64,000 nt of DNA from CAYRFF01 sp964423575. GTDB taxonomy: Bacteria > Bacteroidota > Bacteroidia > Chitinophagales > Saprospiraceae. This document shows, one piece after another, positions 43,583 to 53,399 of this stretch. The translations under genes were made by a program, and so were the position numbers. The stretch lies in the NCBI GenBank assembly GCA_964423575.1, contig CAYRFF010000014.1:3262-67261 (forward strand), written 5' to 3'. The notes beneath the pieces were generated by a model. That model ran no database searches, was not told the origin of the DNA, and was given only the letters and a program-made list of their open reading frames with translations. How positions within the stretch are numbered: the first letter of the stretch is position 1; each line of letters begins with the position of its first letter.

Positions 43583-44401
43583 CTATCGTTCCATCATTCT
43601 CTGCAGGTAGTCATAAGCTTCAAAAAAAGCACGGACTTTATCGACAAAGAGTTTAAGATTCTCATAATTATAGGTAATCTCTCCATCTACACGCTCAAAT
43701 GATGTGGGGTATACATTGTGTGCAATCTGATTTCTCAAGGCATTGACATTTTCTATATCAATATACTTTTCCTCCAGGAACTTCTCAGATATCGTATATT
43801 GCATCAACTCCTTTAAAAACAGTGTCTGAAATGGATTTAGTTCCTTGCGCTTTAAGATTGCACCTTCTCTTTTAGCTCTATTTTCAGGCATTAAATCATT
43901 GTATCTCAATCCCCAGTGATATCTATCTCCTGAATCTTCTGCATTCTGACTTAAATGACGCACCCATTTGATAAAATCATCATCTCGTTTACCTTTTTTA
44001 ATAAGAAATCTCCTCAGATTTATCTCAAATCTATACAAGGCTCTGAATATTTCAACCTGGATAAATTCATTATTATAATCGACGATGTGCATTACGCCTT
44101 TTATAAGACCGCCTTCCTCGATAAATCGTAATTCGTTGGGATTGTACTCTCCAAGTTTTGTAATTGTACGCGGATCAAAGATCCTGTAGTACGGTTTTAC
44201 AACCAGCCTTGGGTCCGGGTCTTCCCGGACAAATTGATTATCGACAATCCTGTACACAGAAATACGATCTTTTGCCGGAAGGCAATCTATCCCCCAGCGT
44301 TCACAAAAGGCGAGTAATTCTTTTTCTTTACCTTTCTCATAAAAGGTCGGATTGAAAATTCCTATATCGGAAATCAGTGCGTACTTAAGCTTATTAATCA
44401 T
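43583..44401 (-). CDS. CBS-like protein with C-terminal HEPN motif
   Basis: 272 residues from the ATG at 44401 (MINKLKYALISD); the open frame extends 20 codons further without ATG. The N-terminal half resembles a CBS pair, with the first unit including FCERWGIDCLPAKD and a second unit RFIEEGGLIKGVMHIVDYN. The C-terminal half is helical and ends with ALRNQIAHN, the RxxxxH motif of HEPN RNases (Arg223-His228 in this numbering). A nucleotide-sensing domain joined to a HEPN nuclease would fit a defence or stress role. This is inference, and no partner gene is visible. Confidence 0.7.
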   Translation of the reverse strand: MINKLKYALISDIGIFNPTFYEKGKEKELLAFCERWGIDCLPAKDRISVYRIVDNQFVREDPDPRLVVKPYYRIFDPRTITKLGEYNPNELRFIEEGGLIKGVMHIVDYNNEFIQVEIFRALYRFEINLRRFLIKKGKRDDDFIKWVRHLSQNAEDSGDRYHWGLRYNDLMPENRAKREGAILKRKELNPFQTLFLKELMQYTISEKFLEEKYIDIENVNALRNQIAHNVYPTSFERVDGEITYNYENLKLFVDKVRAFFEAYDYLQRMMER

Positions 44402-44531
44402 ACCGGGCTTTATCTTAAATGCTAAATATAAACATAATTGAGCTATTCTATTCCAAGCCACTATTCGCAGCTGGAAAAATTATTATTTATGCCCACCGAA
44501 TATTACATTTATCGTAATTAATTTTTCCAGG

Positions 44532-46016
44532 ATGCAACATACTCTGAGGATACTATTATTCCTTGCTTTCCTTTCCGGCAGCAACATCATATCCGGTCAG
44601 TATAGAGTTCAGGATATTCCTGACCCTAAGGTAAATGGACAGGATTACTTCGTCAGCAATCCGGATAAATACATCTCTCAGTCAACAGTTGCAGAACTCA
44701 ATCTCATTTCTACGCAGATTGAAGCAGAAAGCAGTGCTGAATATGCCCTAGTAATTGTGGATGATTACCTTGGACATAATGACCATGAATTTGCTCTGGA
44801 GTTATTTAATACCTGGGGGATAGGTAAAAAAGGAGCAGACAATGGACTTCTGCTTTTCATTGCTATTAATAGGCGGGAATACAGGTTCATTTCAGGTCGA
44901 GGTATGGAGGGAACCTTACCCGATGCTTATCTTAAAAGAATAGGTGAAAAATATATAGTGCCATCTTTTAAAGCGGATAATTATAATGAAGGTCTCCTGA
45001 AATCTTCTGAAATCATTGCACAGGTACTCACATCTCCTGATGCTGCAGCTGAACTCCGGCGGCTTATGCCAGAAGTAGGTCCGTTCTGGAGATTGAGCAA
45101 TCCCGTATTATTAAATTCAATGATTGCATTGATCACAGGCCTTGTTATCTATTTGCTCTTACACTTCAAGGCAAAAAGCCTGATCCCCTCTGAGTCGAAA
45201 AATAAACGAGTTCGTTTCTGGGCACCTATAATTCTAGGAGCTATTCTGTCTATCCCTGTTTTATTTTTAATTATCATAATTATTGAAGTGATTAATGATG
45301 GAAATTCTGAACTGGTCGGGCTTAAAGGAATTCATTATGCAGTTTATATTATCATTATCTTCATTTTATCTGTAAAAATCCTATCTGACACTATTTTCCT
45401 GAGAAAAACACACAAAGACTTTAAAGAACGAGAAGATAGTTTAAAGTCCTATCTGTTCCTTGCAGCAGCGCCAATGCTCCTTTTGCCTCTAAGTTGGTTT
45501 GCAATTGGTAGTTATAGAAAAGTTTCCAAAGAAAATGAAGGCCGTTTTGAGCCACCTGACAATTCAGGAAGCTGGGAAAGATATAGCCGAAACACCAGTT
45601 ATTCCGAACAACTGCTCTCTATGGGACAGAAAAAAGAGGAAGAAATCGGAAGCATAAAATACGAAGTATGGAAAAACACCAAAACTCAAGAGACTAAAAC
45701 CATTCCATGGGACCTGAACTATAAGTATCATATCTGTCCAAAATGCTCTTTCAGAACTTTGGAGAAAGATAAATCCACAATAATCGTTTATCCATCTTAT
45801 TCTGCTGAAGGAAAGAAAGAAATAGCAGATAAATGCAAAAATTGCGATTATCATCTGTTTAAAAGGTATAGTATAATTCCTAAAAAGGTTCACGCAAGCA
45901 GCAGCTCTTCAGGCGGTTCATCAAGTGGCGGATATTCCGGAGGAAGCTCATCAAGCAGTAGTGGAAGCTGGGGAGGTGGCTCATCCGGCGGAGGTGGCGC
46001 AGGAGGAAGATGGTAA
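44532..46016 (+). CDS. TPM-domain membrane protein with Gly/Ser tail, copy 1
   Basis: A 494-residue protein. A signal peptide (to SGQ, about residue 22) precedes a TPM domain (about 28-170), with ESSAEYALVIVDDYLG and FNTWGIGKKGADNGLLLFIA. Four hydrophobic segments follow (about 197-212, 231-252, 266-285, 308-330). Residues 395-430 carry two CxxC pairs (CPKC, CKNC) of a zinc ribbon. The last 40 residues are Ser/Gly repeats ending in GGGGAGGRW. TPM domains are exported, metal-binding and of poorly known function. It is the first of a five-gene same-strand group. Confidence 0.88.
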   Translation: MQHTLRILLFLAFLSGSNIISGQYRVQDIPDPKVNGQDYFVSNPDKYISQSTVAELNLISTQIEAESSAEYALVIVDDYLGHNDHEFALELFNTWGIGKKGADNGLLLFIAINRREYRFISGRGMEGTLPDAYLKRIGEKYIVPSFKADNYNEGLLKSSEIIAQVLTSPDAAAELRRLMPEVGPFWRLSNPVLLNSMIALITGLVIYLLLHFKAKSLIPSESKNKRVRFWAPIILGAILSIPVLFLIIIIIEVINDGNSELVGLKGIHYAVYIIIIFILSVKILSDTIFLRKTHKDFKEREDSLKSYLFLAAAPMLLLPLSWFAIGSYRKVSKENEGRFEPPDNSGSWERYSRNTSYSEQLLSMGQKKEEEIGSIKYEVWKNTKTQETKTIPWDLNYKYHICPKCSFRTLEKDKSTIIVYPSYSAEGKKEIADKCKNCDYHLFKRYSIIPKKVHASSSSSGGSSSGGYSGGSSSSSSGSWGGGSSGGGGAGGRW

Positions 46017-46147
46017 ATGATTGAAAAACTATAAGTTTTATCAATTCTGACCTTGGTCACTATTGCTATCAGTAGAGTATTCGGGTTTCGCTATATTATT
46101 AATTGTGTAAACGGAATACTATTTTTACGCAAAGTTAATATTTCCCG

Positions 46148-47650
46148 ATGCAACAGGTTCACAGATTATTATACCTTATTATCATTTTGTTTTTAGGGAC
46201 ACAGAGTCTGTGGAGTCAATATAGCATTGAACAGATCCCCGACCCAAAATCAAAAGGACAAGACTATTACGTCAGTAATCCCGGCAATTATATTACCTCT
46301 CGCACAGTTGAGAAACTCGATTCAATTTCTACACTGATTGAAGCAAAAAGCAGTGCTGAGTATGCCATCGTAATTGTGAACAATTATGACGGATATGATG
46401 ATCATGAATTTGCTCTGCAGTTATTTAATACCTGGGGAATAGGAAAACCGGGAGTTGACAACGGACTGTTACTTTTTATAGCAATTAATAGGCGAGAATA
46501 TCGATTTATCACCGGCAGGGGGATGGAAGGTGTTTTACCGGATGTTTATTTAAAAAGAATAGGTGAAAAGTATATCGTGCCATCTTTTAAGAAGAAAGAC
46601 TATGGAGAAGGTCTTCTGGAGACTTCTGAGTTCATCGCGCACATTCTCACCTCTCCCGATTCTGTTGCAGAACTTGAGCGATTGATGCCGGAAGTAGGGT
46701 CATTTTGGCGATGGAATAACCCATATTTGAAAAAATCATTGATAGCCTTAATTCTTGGAGCATTAATTTTTTTATTGCTTCACTATAAAGCTCAGAGCCT
46801 GATATCCACTGTAACAACAGAAAAAAAACCGGAAGTCTGGTCACCAATACTACTGGGCTTTATTTTCCTTGTTTTTGCAAGCTTCATCCTTTACGTCATT
46901 CAAATTATGATAGATGAAAGCAATGTCACTGTATATAAAAAAGAAGGACTACCTCTGAACATATATATTCTAGTATCTCTCATTTTGTCGATAAAAGTCC
47001 TACTGGATGACGCCTCGATTAAAAGAGAAATAACCGACCAGCAGGAATTACAAAACAGCCTGAAATCCTATTTTTCAATCGCAGCAATCCCCAGCCTGTT
47101 TTTACCGCTTGCATGGTATGCAATCAATAGTTATCTAAAACTTTCAGAGAAGAATAAAGGAAGATTTGATCCGCCTGATGATTCAGGAAACTGGAAAAGA
47201 CATTCCCGCAGTGCAGCCTATGCAACCCGCTTACTCAGCCCCGGCCAGAAAACGGAAGAAAAAATTAAAAGCCTGAAATATGAGGTATGGGAAAATACTA
47301 CAACCGGCGAAGTTGTAACTACAGCATGGGACCTAAACAAAGTTCATCATAAATGCCCGCAATGCTCATATAGAACCCTAGTAAAAGATCGGCGGAAAGA
47401 AATCCTTAAACCCACTTATTCAACTGAGGGAGAAATGGAAGTGGGGGACAAATGCTTGAATTGTGATTATTATTTAGTTAAAAAACACATCCCAATTCCT
47501 AAGAAAGTAAGACAGAGTAGCTCCGGAAGTTCTTCATCAAGCAGCAGAAGCTATCCAAGTAGAAGTTCGTCGCGTGGTAGCAGTTCCTCAAGTAGAGGTA
47601 GCTGGGGAGGCGGTTCATCCGGTGGAGGAGGTGCCGGAGGAAAATGGTGA
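46148..47650 (+). CDS. TPM-domain membrane protein with Gly/Ser tail, copy 2
   Basis: A 500-residue paralogue of the preceding gene with the same architecture: signal peptide, TPM domain, four hydrophobic segments, zinc ribbon with CPQC and CLNC, and a Ser-rich then Gly-rich tail ending in GGGGAGGKW. The TPM domains are highly similar (SSAEYAIVIVNNYDG, FNTWGIGKPGVDNGLLLFIA) and the membrane part is more divergent. This points to tandem duplication. A CbxX-like ATPase follows 158 bases later. Confidence 0.88.
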   Translation: MQQVHRLLYLIIILFLGTQSLWSQYSIEQIPDPKSKGQDYYVSNPGNYITSRTVEKLDSISTLIEAKSSAEYAIVIVNNYDGYDDHEFALQLFNTWGIGKPGVDNGLLLFIAINRREYRFITGRGMEGVLPDVYLKRIGEKYIVPSFKKKDYGEGLLETSEFIAHILTSPDSVAELERLMPEVGSFWRWNNPYLKKSLIALILGALIFLLLHYKAQSLISTVTTEKKPEVWSPILLGFIFLVFASFILYVIQIMIDESNVTVYKKEGLPLNIYILVSLILSIKVLLDDASIKREITDQQELQNSLKSYFSIAAIPSLFLPLAWYAINSYLKLSEKNKGRFDPPDDSGNWKRHSRSAAYATRLLSPGQKTEEKIKSLKYEVWENTTTGEVVTTAWDLNKVHHKCPQCSYRTLVKDRRKEILKPTYSTEGEMEVGDKCLNCDYYLVKKHIPIPKKVRQSSSGSSSSSSRSYPSRSSSRGSSSSSRGSWGGGSSGGGGAGGKW

Positions 47651-47808
47651 CCAATTTCTTTTTTGCTTCTGAAAATAATTCTCAAGTTTCCATATCATAA
47701 TGCTATATTTATAACCTTTAAAATTATGATTCTTTTGGCAGGAGAAATCTGTAAAAGGCTTTAATTTCATTTACTAAACTTTAAAAAAGGACTTAAACAG
47801 CGGAAACG

Positions 47809-49287
47809 ATGAGTGAAAAATATACAGAACGGTATCATAATATTCTGCAAAAGACCGGAGCTGCTTTACTTTCTTTACAGACAAAAATATCTGATGATCA
47901 AGAGCTTTTACAATCTCTCTATGCAGGTGAAGAGACCATAATTAAGGAAAAGATTCAGAATTGGCTTCTCTATGATTTAATCAGACTAGCCCGGCATATA
48001 GTCGGCGATAACCCCGACCTTCTCAGTCTGGAGTGTTTCGGTCTTATACTCATCCGCTTAAAGCTTGAGAATCCCGATAAAGAAAGTATGCTTGATTATG
48101 ACTACAAAGTAATAGAAAGCGTTTTCAATGATAAACTCCACTCAAATGCAGCAGCAAAAACACTTAGTTTAATCGAAACAGAGAGTCCTGAGGAAAGCCA
48201 TAAAGAATATCTTCCGGAAGAAATACAAATGCAGATTCCCGATACCGATTTCTTTCTTATTCCGGTATTAAGAGTTGTGAATCATCCACTTGAAGAACAA
48301 TATACAACAGAATTAAACAGATTTTCCACCACAATCGCCAAGGCAGATGATATCGTAACGCCGGAGGAGGAAGAAGCAGTAAAAAGGATTTTTGAAGTAT
48401 TGCAGAAAAAAGTAATCATTCAGAACCAACAGAACATTACTGAAGTTACCATAAAAAAAGATATCCTACCTTCCAATGAAAGTCTAGAGGAAGCGCTCGA
48501 TGATCTCTACGATCTCATTGCATTGAATGAGGTTAAAACAGAGGTCAGCACGCTGATGAACTTCGTCAAGGTTCAGAATATGCGAAGAGAAACCGGCCTT
48601 AAGTCTCCTCAACTTTCCTATCATCTCGTTTTTACAGGAAATCCGGGAACAGGAAAAACAATTGTAGCCCGGATTATTGCTAAACTCTATAAACACCTGG
48701 GAGTGCTGTCATCCGGCCATTTTATTGAAACTGATAGATCCGGCCTTGTAGCTAACTATACAGGTCAGACAGCTACCAAAACAAGCGCTCTTATCGATTC
48801 CGCGCTCAACGGCATCCTGTTTATCGACGAGGCTTATTCACTGATAGGGCAGAATATGGATGACTTTGGAAATGAAGCCGTTTCTACCCTATTGAAACGC
48901 ATGGAAGACGATAGAGAAAATCTGGTTGTCATCATTGCGGGATATCCGGAAGAAATGCACAGGTTCCTCGATGCCAATCCCGGCCTTCGCTCCAGATTCA
49001 GTCGCTACATTCATTTCCCCGATTACAATCCGGAGGAAATGATGGAAATCTTTCAATACAATTGCAGAAAGCTAGAGTATGAGCTTCCTGAAATGAGTCT
49101 CGACAAGTTGCACCATATTTTTATTAATGCTTACGCAAATAAAGATAAGCACTTCGGAAATGGACGCTTTGTTAGAAATCTCTTTGAAAAAGCAATTGAA
49201 AATCAAGCTAATCGGATTGCATCAGCCCCCAACATCACCAGGGAAATGCTGCTTACAATTGAAGAACAAGACCTGCCGCGCTTATAA
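47809..49287 (+). CDS. CbxX/CfqX-type AAA+ ATPase
   Basis: A 492-residue ATPase. Residues 1-225 are a helical N-terminal region with a TerB-like acidic stretch (RFSTTIAKADDIVTPEEEEAVKRIF). The AAA+ domain has Walker A GNPGTGKT at 277-284, Walker B GILFIDEAY, and an arginine-finger region NPGLRSRFSRYIHF. CbxX-type ATPases remodel protein complexes such as Rubisco or type VII secretion machines. It lies between two TPM genes and a DUF2207 gene, all on the plus strand, with an 18-base gap to the next gene. It may act on these membrane proteins. Confidence 0.9.
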   Translation: MSEKYTERYHNILQKTGAALLSLQTKISDDQELLQSLYAGEETIIKEKIQNWLLYDLIRLARHIVGDNPDLLSLECFGLILIRLKLENPDKESMLDYDYKVIESVFNDKLHSNAAAKTLSLIETESPEESHKEYLPEEIQMQIPDTDFFLIPVLRVVNHPLEEQYTTELNRFSTTIAKADDIVTPEEEEAVKRIFEVLQKKVIIQNQQNITEVTIKKDILPSNESLEEALDDLYDLIALNEVKTEVSTLMNFVKVQNMRRETGLKSPQLSYHLVFTGNPGTGKTIVARIIAKLYKHLGVLSSGHFIETDRSGLVANYTGQTATKTSALIDSALNGILFIDEAYSLIGQNMDDFGNEAVSTLLKRMEDDRENLVVIIAGYPEEMHRFLDANPGLRSRFSRYIHFPDYNPEEMMEIFQYNCRKLEYELPEMSLDKLHHIFINAYANKDKHFGNGRFVRNLFEKAIENQANRIASAPNITREMLLTIEEQDLPRL

Positions 49288-49304
49288 GATAAAAACACAA
49301 CACT

Positions 49305-51098
49305 ATGAAAAAGAAAATATTCACGATTTGCCTGCTTCTCTTCTCTCTCTCCATCTGTCAGGCACAAGGATTTGAAGTGTTGTCAGCAACGGTGGATATT
49401 TATCTGCATAAAGACGGCTACTTTGATGTAGAGGAGAATTATAAAGTGAACTTTTCTGTACCTAAACATGGCATCTATCGCGATATAATCACCAGATATA
49501 AATACCAGGATGAGAACGGTGTTGAAAGCAAGCGTAGCATTTACATTTCCAACATCGAGATACCGGGACACAATTACAGTGCTTCTGCAAAATTCGTACA
49601 AGAAATTACCGGCAGTATCAATTTAAAGCTTGGAGATAAACGTATAAAAGTAACCGGCGAAGAAGATTATCTTATTAAATACCGAGTTTATAACGCGCTC
49701 ATTGAAAACAAGGAGAATCTTCAGTTTTACTGGAATATAAAATCGTCTGAATGGATAGCAAATTTTAAGGAATTGGAGTACAGAATCCATTTGCCGGAAG
49801 GCGTAACAACAAGTGAAACCAATTGCTTCACCTACTCCGGCAGCTATGGCAACGATCAGTTATCCGATGATTTTACTTATGACTACGCGGGAAGTACATA
49901 TATCGGCAAGAGCATCCCCGGCTTCATTTCATTCCCGGGTGAAAGCCTGACTGTTCTGATAAATATGCCAGCAACTGCCTTTTCTAAAAAACTGCTAAAC
50001 TCTCCTCCGGCTAAAAACTTATCCTGGATACTCATCCTGGCAGGGATTCTAGCAGTATTTGCCTTGAGCTGGCTAATCTGGGGAAAAGACCATAAAACAG
50101 TAACAACAACTGCATATTATCCTCCGGACGGCATCGATTCCGCAATGGCAGGTTACCTGATCTCAGATAAATTCAAGGTCGCCCAGGTGATATCCCTGAT
50201 TCCTAAGTGGGGTGCTGAAGGTTATATCAGAATGGAGGAAAGGAATATCGGAACGTGGAAGGATACAAAAATCTACCGATTGAAAGACCTTCCTGGTACA
50301 GCGCCTGCCTATGAAAAAACAACCTTTGATGGTCTTTTTAACATTATAGGCTTGTCGTTGGGCAGTATTAATAAGGCATTAACTGATTTTGGTTATGGCG
50401 ATCTTACTTCACTCATTGCCGATTCATTGCCATTGAATTCTGTTTCAATGAGCACGCTGCGGGGTTCTTTCAGTTCTACATTAAACCAAGCCAAAAATGA
50501 ATTGAAGAAAGAAGCTTTAAAGTTTTATGATATCCGCAGTGAAAAGGTTAAAATTATATCTACAATTATGGGAATTATTATGGCAATGGGATTAAGCACA
50601 TTGCTTTTATATCACTATGGAATAGTCGCCGGCATTTCCGCTCTCTTACTCAGTATCTTCATTATAGTGATGAGTTTTTATATGCGTAGAAAAAACCTGA
50701 AAGGAACTGAAATTTTTTCCGAACTAAAGGGATTTTATAACTTCTTGCAAGTTGCCGAAGTGAACAGATTGCGATTATTGCTTACAGGTGATCCCTTTTA
50801 TTTTGAAAAGACGATGAGTTATGCAGTTGCATTTGGAATGTTGGATAAATGGGCTGCGGTATTTGAAGAGTTGAATGCTCCTGTACCCGGCTGGTATTCC
50901 GATACGGCAGGTATAAATACTGCGATGGGCATCGGCAGTTTTGCAAATTCATTTAGTCAGCAGATGAAAACAATGTCTTCCAATATGGTAAGCAGCCCCG
51001 GAGGAAGTTCTTCAGGCGGAAGTACATCAAGTGGAAGTTTTTCGGGTGGTGGTTTCTCCGGCGGTGGATTTGGAGGTGGCGGTGGTGGAAGCTGGTAA
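49305..51098 (+). CDS. DUF2207-family membrane protein with Gly-rich tail
   Basis: A 597-residue protein. A signal peptide (to CQAQ) precedes an exported beta-rich domain (VLSATVDIYLHKDGYFDVEENYKVNF, DUF2207 type). A membrane helix (about 244-260) leads to a cytoplasmic domain with WGAEGYIRMEE. Two further helices (about 425-460) follow, and then a C-terminal tail of Ser/Gly repeats ending in GGGGGGSW. Such proteins are common near TPM and LemA genes. The function is unknown. It begins 18 bases after the AAA gene and precedes a small membrane protein by 56 bases. Confidence 0.88.
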   Translation: MKKKIFTICLLLFSLSICQAQGFEVLSATVDIYLHKDGYFDVEENYKVNFSVPKHGIYRDIITRYKYQDENGVESKRSIYISNIEIPGHNYSASAKFVQEITGSINLKLGDKRIKVTGEEDYLIKYRVYNALIENKENLQFYWNIKSSEWIANFKELEYRIHLPEGVTTSETNCFTYSGSYGNDQLSDDFTYDYAGSTYIGKSIPGFISFPGESLTVLINMPATAFSKKLLNSPPAKNLSWILILAGILAVFALSWLIWGKDHKTVTTTAYYPPDGIDSAMAGYLISDKFKVAQVISLIPKWGAEGYIRMEERNIGTWKDTKIYRLKDLPGTAPAYEKTTFDGLFNIIGLSLGSINKALTDFGYGDLTSLIADSLPLNSVSMSTLRGSFSSTLNQAKNELKKEALKFYDIRSEKVKIISTIMGIIMAMGLSTLLLYHYGIVAGISALLLSIFIIVMSFYMRRKNLKGTEIFSELKGFYNFLQVAEVNRLRLLLTGDPFYFEKTMSYAVAFGMLDKWAAVFEELNAPVPGWYSDTAGINTAMGIGSFANSFSQQMKTMSSNMVSSPGGSSSGGSTSSGSFSGGGFSGGGFGGGGGGSW

Positions 51099-51154
51099 GT
51101 GAAGAGAAGTGAAATAGTTAAATCACGGTTCTGTAAAAATAAACAGATTTATAG

Positions 51155-51454
51155 ATGGGTATTTTCAAGATTAAGACCAAGACTCTTTATGTCGTTCTGA
51201 TATTTGTTATTCTTTTTATTGGTTTACTGATAGGCTTTCAACTTTTCTTTGCAGGGTTTTACGGAGAGCCTTTTAATCCGGCCGATATCGCAGAAGAAAT
51301 TCCCGATAGTCCGGTATCAGAGCAATTGAGAAACCTCCGTCCCTTTTTTAACATTTTAAAATATCTACCTTATATAACTCCCGTTCTATTCTTGTTGATT
51401 ATACTCTACCTTGTTTATAAGAAATACAGGCAAGAATGGGACGATCTTTCTTAA
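51155..51454 (+). CDS. Small two-helix membrane protein
   Basis: A 99-residue protein with hydrophobic segments at about 9-31 (LYVVLIFVILFIGLLIGFQLF) and about 67-88 (ILKYLPYITPVLFLLIILYL). A periplasmic or external loop lies between them and a charged C terminus follows. No family is recognised. It follows the DUF2207 gene on the same strand, so it may be the last gene of the TPM-AAA-DUF2207 group. Confidence 0.7.
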   Translation: MGIFKIKTKTLYVVLIFVILFIGLLIGFQLFFAGFYGEPFNPADIAEEIPDSPVSEQLRNLRPFFNILKYLPYITPVLFLLIILYLVYKKYRQEWDDLS

Positions 51455-51563
51455 TATTTAAGCCTTTTTACATGGCTTCTTTTACGGGAATGCTTCAAAA
51501 TCCTTTAGAACCAATTCCTTGAAGTCTTTGTTCCTCTTCCATATCTACCAAGAATAAATCAAA

Positions 51564-52709
51564 ATGAAGATAGGAATAGTATGTTATCCGACATTTGGCG
51601 GAAGCGGAGTATTGGCAACTGAACTGGGGATACATCTCAGTAAACGCGGACATGAAATTCACTTTATTTCATATCAACGCCCGGCCAGACTCTCTACTTT
51701 CCATAAAAATGTTTTCTTCCACGAGGTAAATGCTTTGGATTATCCTCTATTTGAATTTACTCCTTACGACAGTGCTCTTACGAGCAAAATGGTCGATGTG
51801 GCAATACATGAAAAACTGGATTTGTTCCACGTACACTACGCGATTCCGCATGCAGCAGCAGGTTATCTGGCAAGAGATATTATCATGTCAAAAGTCGGGA
51901 AATATATTCCCATGATTACCACTTTACACGGTACCGATATTACAATTGTAGGAAATGATCCATCCTATCGGCCCGTAGTGGAATTCAGCATGAATAAATC
52001 AGATGGTCTTACTGCAGTTTCTTGTTTTCTGGAGGAGAAAACCCGCAACCTGTTTGATATGCGCAGAGATATCGAGGTTATTCACAACTTCATCGATTAT
52101 GAACGCTTTCAGTTGACAGAAGAAGAAAAGACAATGCATCGCTTTGTACAAGAAGATGAATTTGTCATCACTCACATGTCCAATTTCAGAAAAGTAAAGC
52201 GGGTGGAAGACGCGGTAGCTGTCTTTGATAAGATTCAGAAAGTGCACAAAGCACGTCTTGTACTGATAGGCGATGGACCGGATCGTACACTTGCTGAAGC
52301 TAAGTGCAGGGAATTAAAACTATGCGATAAGGTAATGTTCCTCGGTAAAGTCGGCGCTATAGAAGAGGTGCTAAACAATTCGGACCTCTTTTTACTCCCT
52401 TCTTCCAATGAGAGCTTTGGCCTTGCTGCACTGGAAGCAATGGCATGTGGAGTAGCTGTTATTTCTTCCAATGCAGAGGGAATTCCCGAGGTGAATGTCC
52501 ACGGTGAAACCGGTTATATGTGCGATGTGGGAGATGTCGATAATATGGCAAAATATGCAATTTCACTTCTCGACAATCCGGAGAAACTCGCACAGTTTAA
52601 GGAAAATGCCAGAACCAGAGCCAAGGGCTTTGATATCGACAATATCGTACCGCATTACGAACAGTATTATTCTAGGGTTTACGATGAAGTGAATAGCTTG
52701 ACTTCTTAA
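51564..52709 (+). CDS. bshA: N-acetyl-alpha-D-glucosaminyl L-malate synthase BshA
   Basis: A 381-residue GT4 glycosyltransferase that joins UDP-GlcNAc and L-malate, the first step of bacillithiol synthesis. Diagnostic motifs: CYPTFGGSGVLATELG at the start, VHYAIPHAAAGYLA and LHGTDITIVG in the first lobe, and SNFRKVKRVEDAV plus the sugar-nucleotide site SNESFGLAALEAMACG in the second. Bacillithiol is the main thiol of many Firmicutes and Bacteroidota. bshB and bshC genes are not in this window. It is probably a single gene or ends the plus-strand run. Confidence 0.95.
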   Translation: MKIGIVCYPTFGGSGVLATELGIHLSKRGHEIHFISYQRPARLSTFHKNVFFHEVNALDYPLFEFTPYDSALTSKMVDVAIHEKLDLFHVHYAIPHAAAGYLARDIIMSKVGKYIPMITTLHGTDITIVGNDPSYRPVVEFSMNKSDGLTAVSCFLEEKTRNLFDMRRDIEVIHNFIDYERFQLTEEEKTMHRFVQEDEFVITHMSNFRKVKRVEDAVAVFDKIQKVHKARLVLIGDGPDRTLAEAKCRELKLCDKVMFLGKVGAIEEVLNNSDLFLLPSSNESFGLAALEAMACGVAVISSNAEGIPEVNVHGETGYMCDVGDVDNMAKYAISLLDNPEKLAQFKENARTRAKGFDIDNIVPHYEQYYSRVYDEVNSLTS

Positions 52710-52730
52710 TACTGTTCTGATTACATTTCT

Positions 52731-52738
52731 TACCTTTG
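52731..52738 (+). promoter_or_regulatory. Bacteroidota -7 box TACCTTTG
   Basis: A perfect TAnnTTTG match 25 bases before the ATG at 52764. The -33 element is unclear (no TTG at the expected spacing). It likely drives the membrane protein gene that follows. Confidence 0.5.
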
Positions 52739-52763
52739 TAATAAGAAAAACAAGCATGTGCTT

Positions 52764-53348
52764 ATGAATTTTTCTGTTACTGCGTCCAAGTATTTCTCAT
52801 TAGGCTACCTGTTTCTAATAATAATGGGGATTGTCAAAGAGGGCATTACCTTTTATCAAATGGGTATTAATTTTCTGAGCTATTCTTCCATCACAGATAT
52901 CCTGCTCAGCCCAATAGTGGAAATTACCGGTTCACCAATCATTCTTATATTTCTACTTTTCTTTTTCTTCCTTATCTATTTTTTAAACAGAAGAGTTCTT
53001 AAAAATCGTGAAGCAAAATGGGTGAAATATTTTGTCATCCTTAAGGAAGAACAATTAAAAATGGATGATGCGGAGTTTAAAACCTTTATGACAAACCAAT
53101 TTGTAATGACTCAAGCCATATACATCATCTTGTTTTTTATTGGATTTGGATTGGCACAAGGGAATATCCTCAACAAAAGGATTCAAAATGAAACCTTTGA
53201 TTATAAGACTACAATAGAGTTTACAGACGGAACTCAACTTGATAGCATTGCAGTTATACGCGCTTACAGCAGTAATTATCTCTATGTAGAAAAAGGGAAA
53301 ACCAAGGTCAGTATTTCACCAGTAACTGCGATTAAAAAACTGGATTAA
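52764..53348 (+). CDS. Membrane protein of unknown function
   Basis: A 194-residue protein from the ATG at 52764 (MNFSVTASKYF); the open frame starts at a GTG two codons earlier. Three hydrophobic segments: about 9-25, 51-73 (IILIFLLFFFFLIYFL) and 114-131 (AIYIILFFIGFGLAQG). A beta-rich C-terminal domain of about 60 residues follows (FDYKTTIEFTDGTQLDSIAVIRAY). No family is recognised. A perfect -7 box lies upstream, so it is probably transcribed alone. Confidence 0.7.
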   Translation: MNFSVTASKYFSLGYLFLIIMGIVKEGITFYQMGINFLSYSSITDILLSPIVEITGSPIILIFLLFFFFLIYFLNRRVLKNREAKWVKYFVILKEEQLKMDDAEFKTFMTNQFVMTQAIYIILFFIGFGLAQGNILNKRIQNETFDYKTTIEFTDGTQLDSIAVIRAYSSNYLYVEKGKTKVSISPVTAIKKLD

Positions 53349-53399
53349 CATGTTTCTTTCCTTACAATCACCAAAGCCGAGACAATAAAGGTGTATGGA

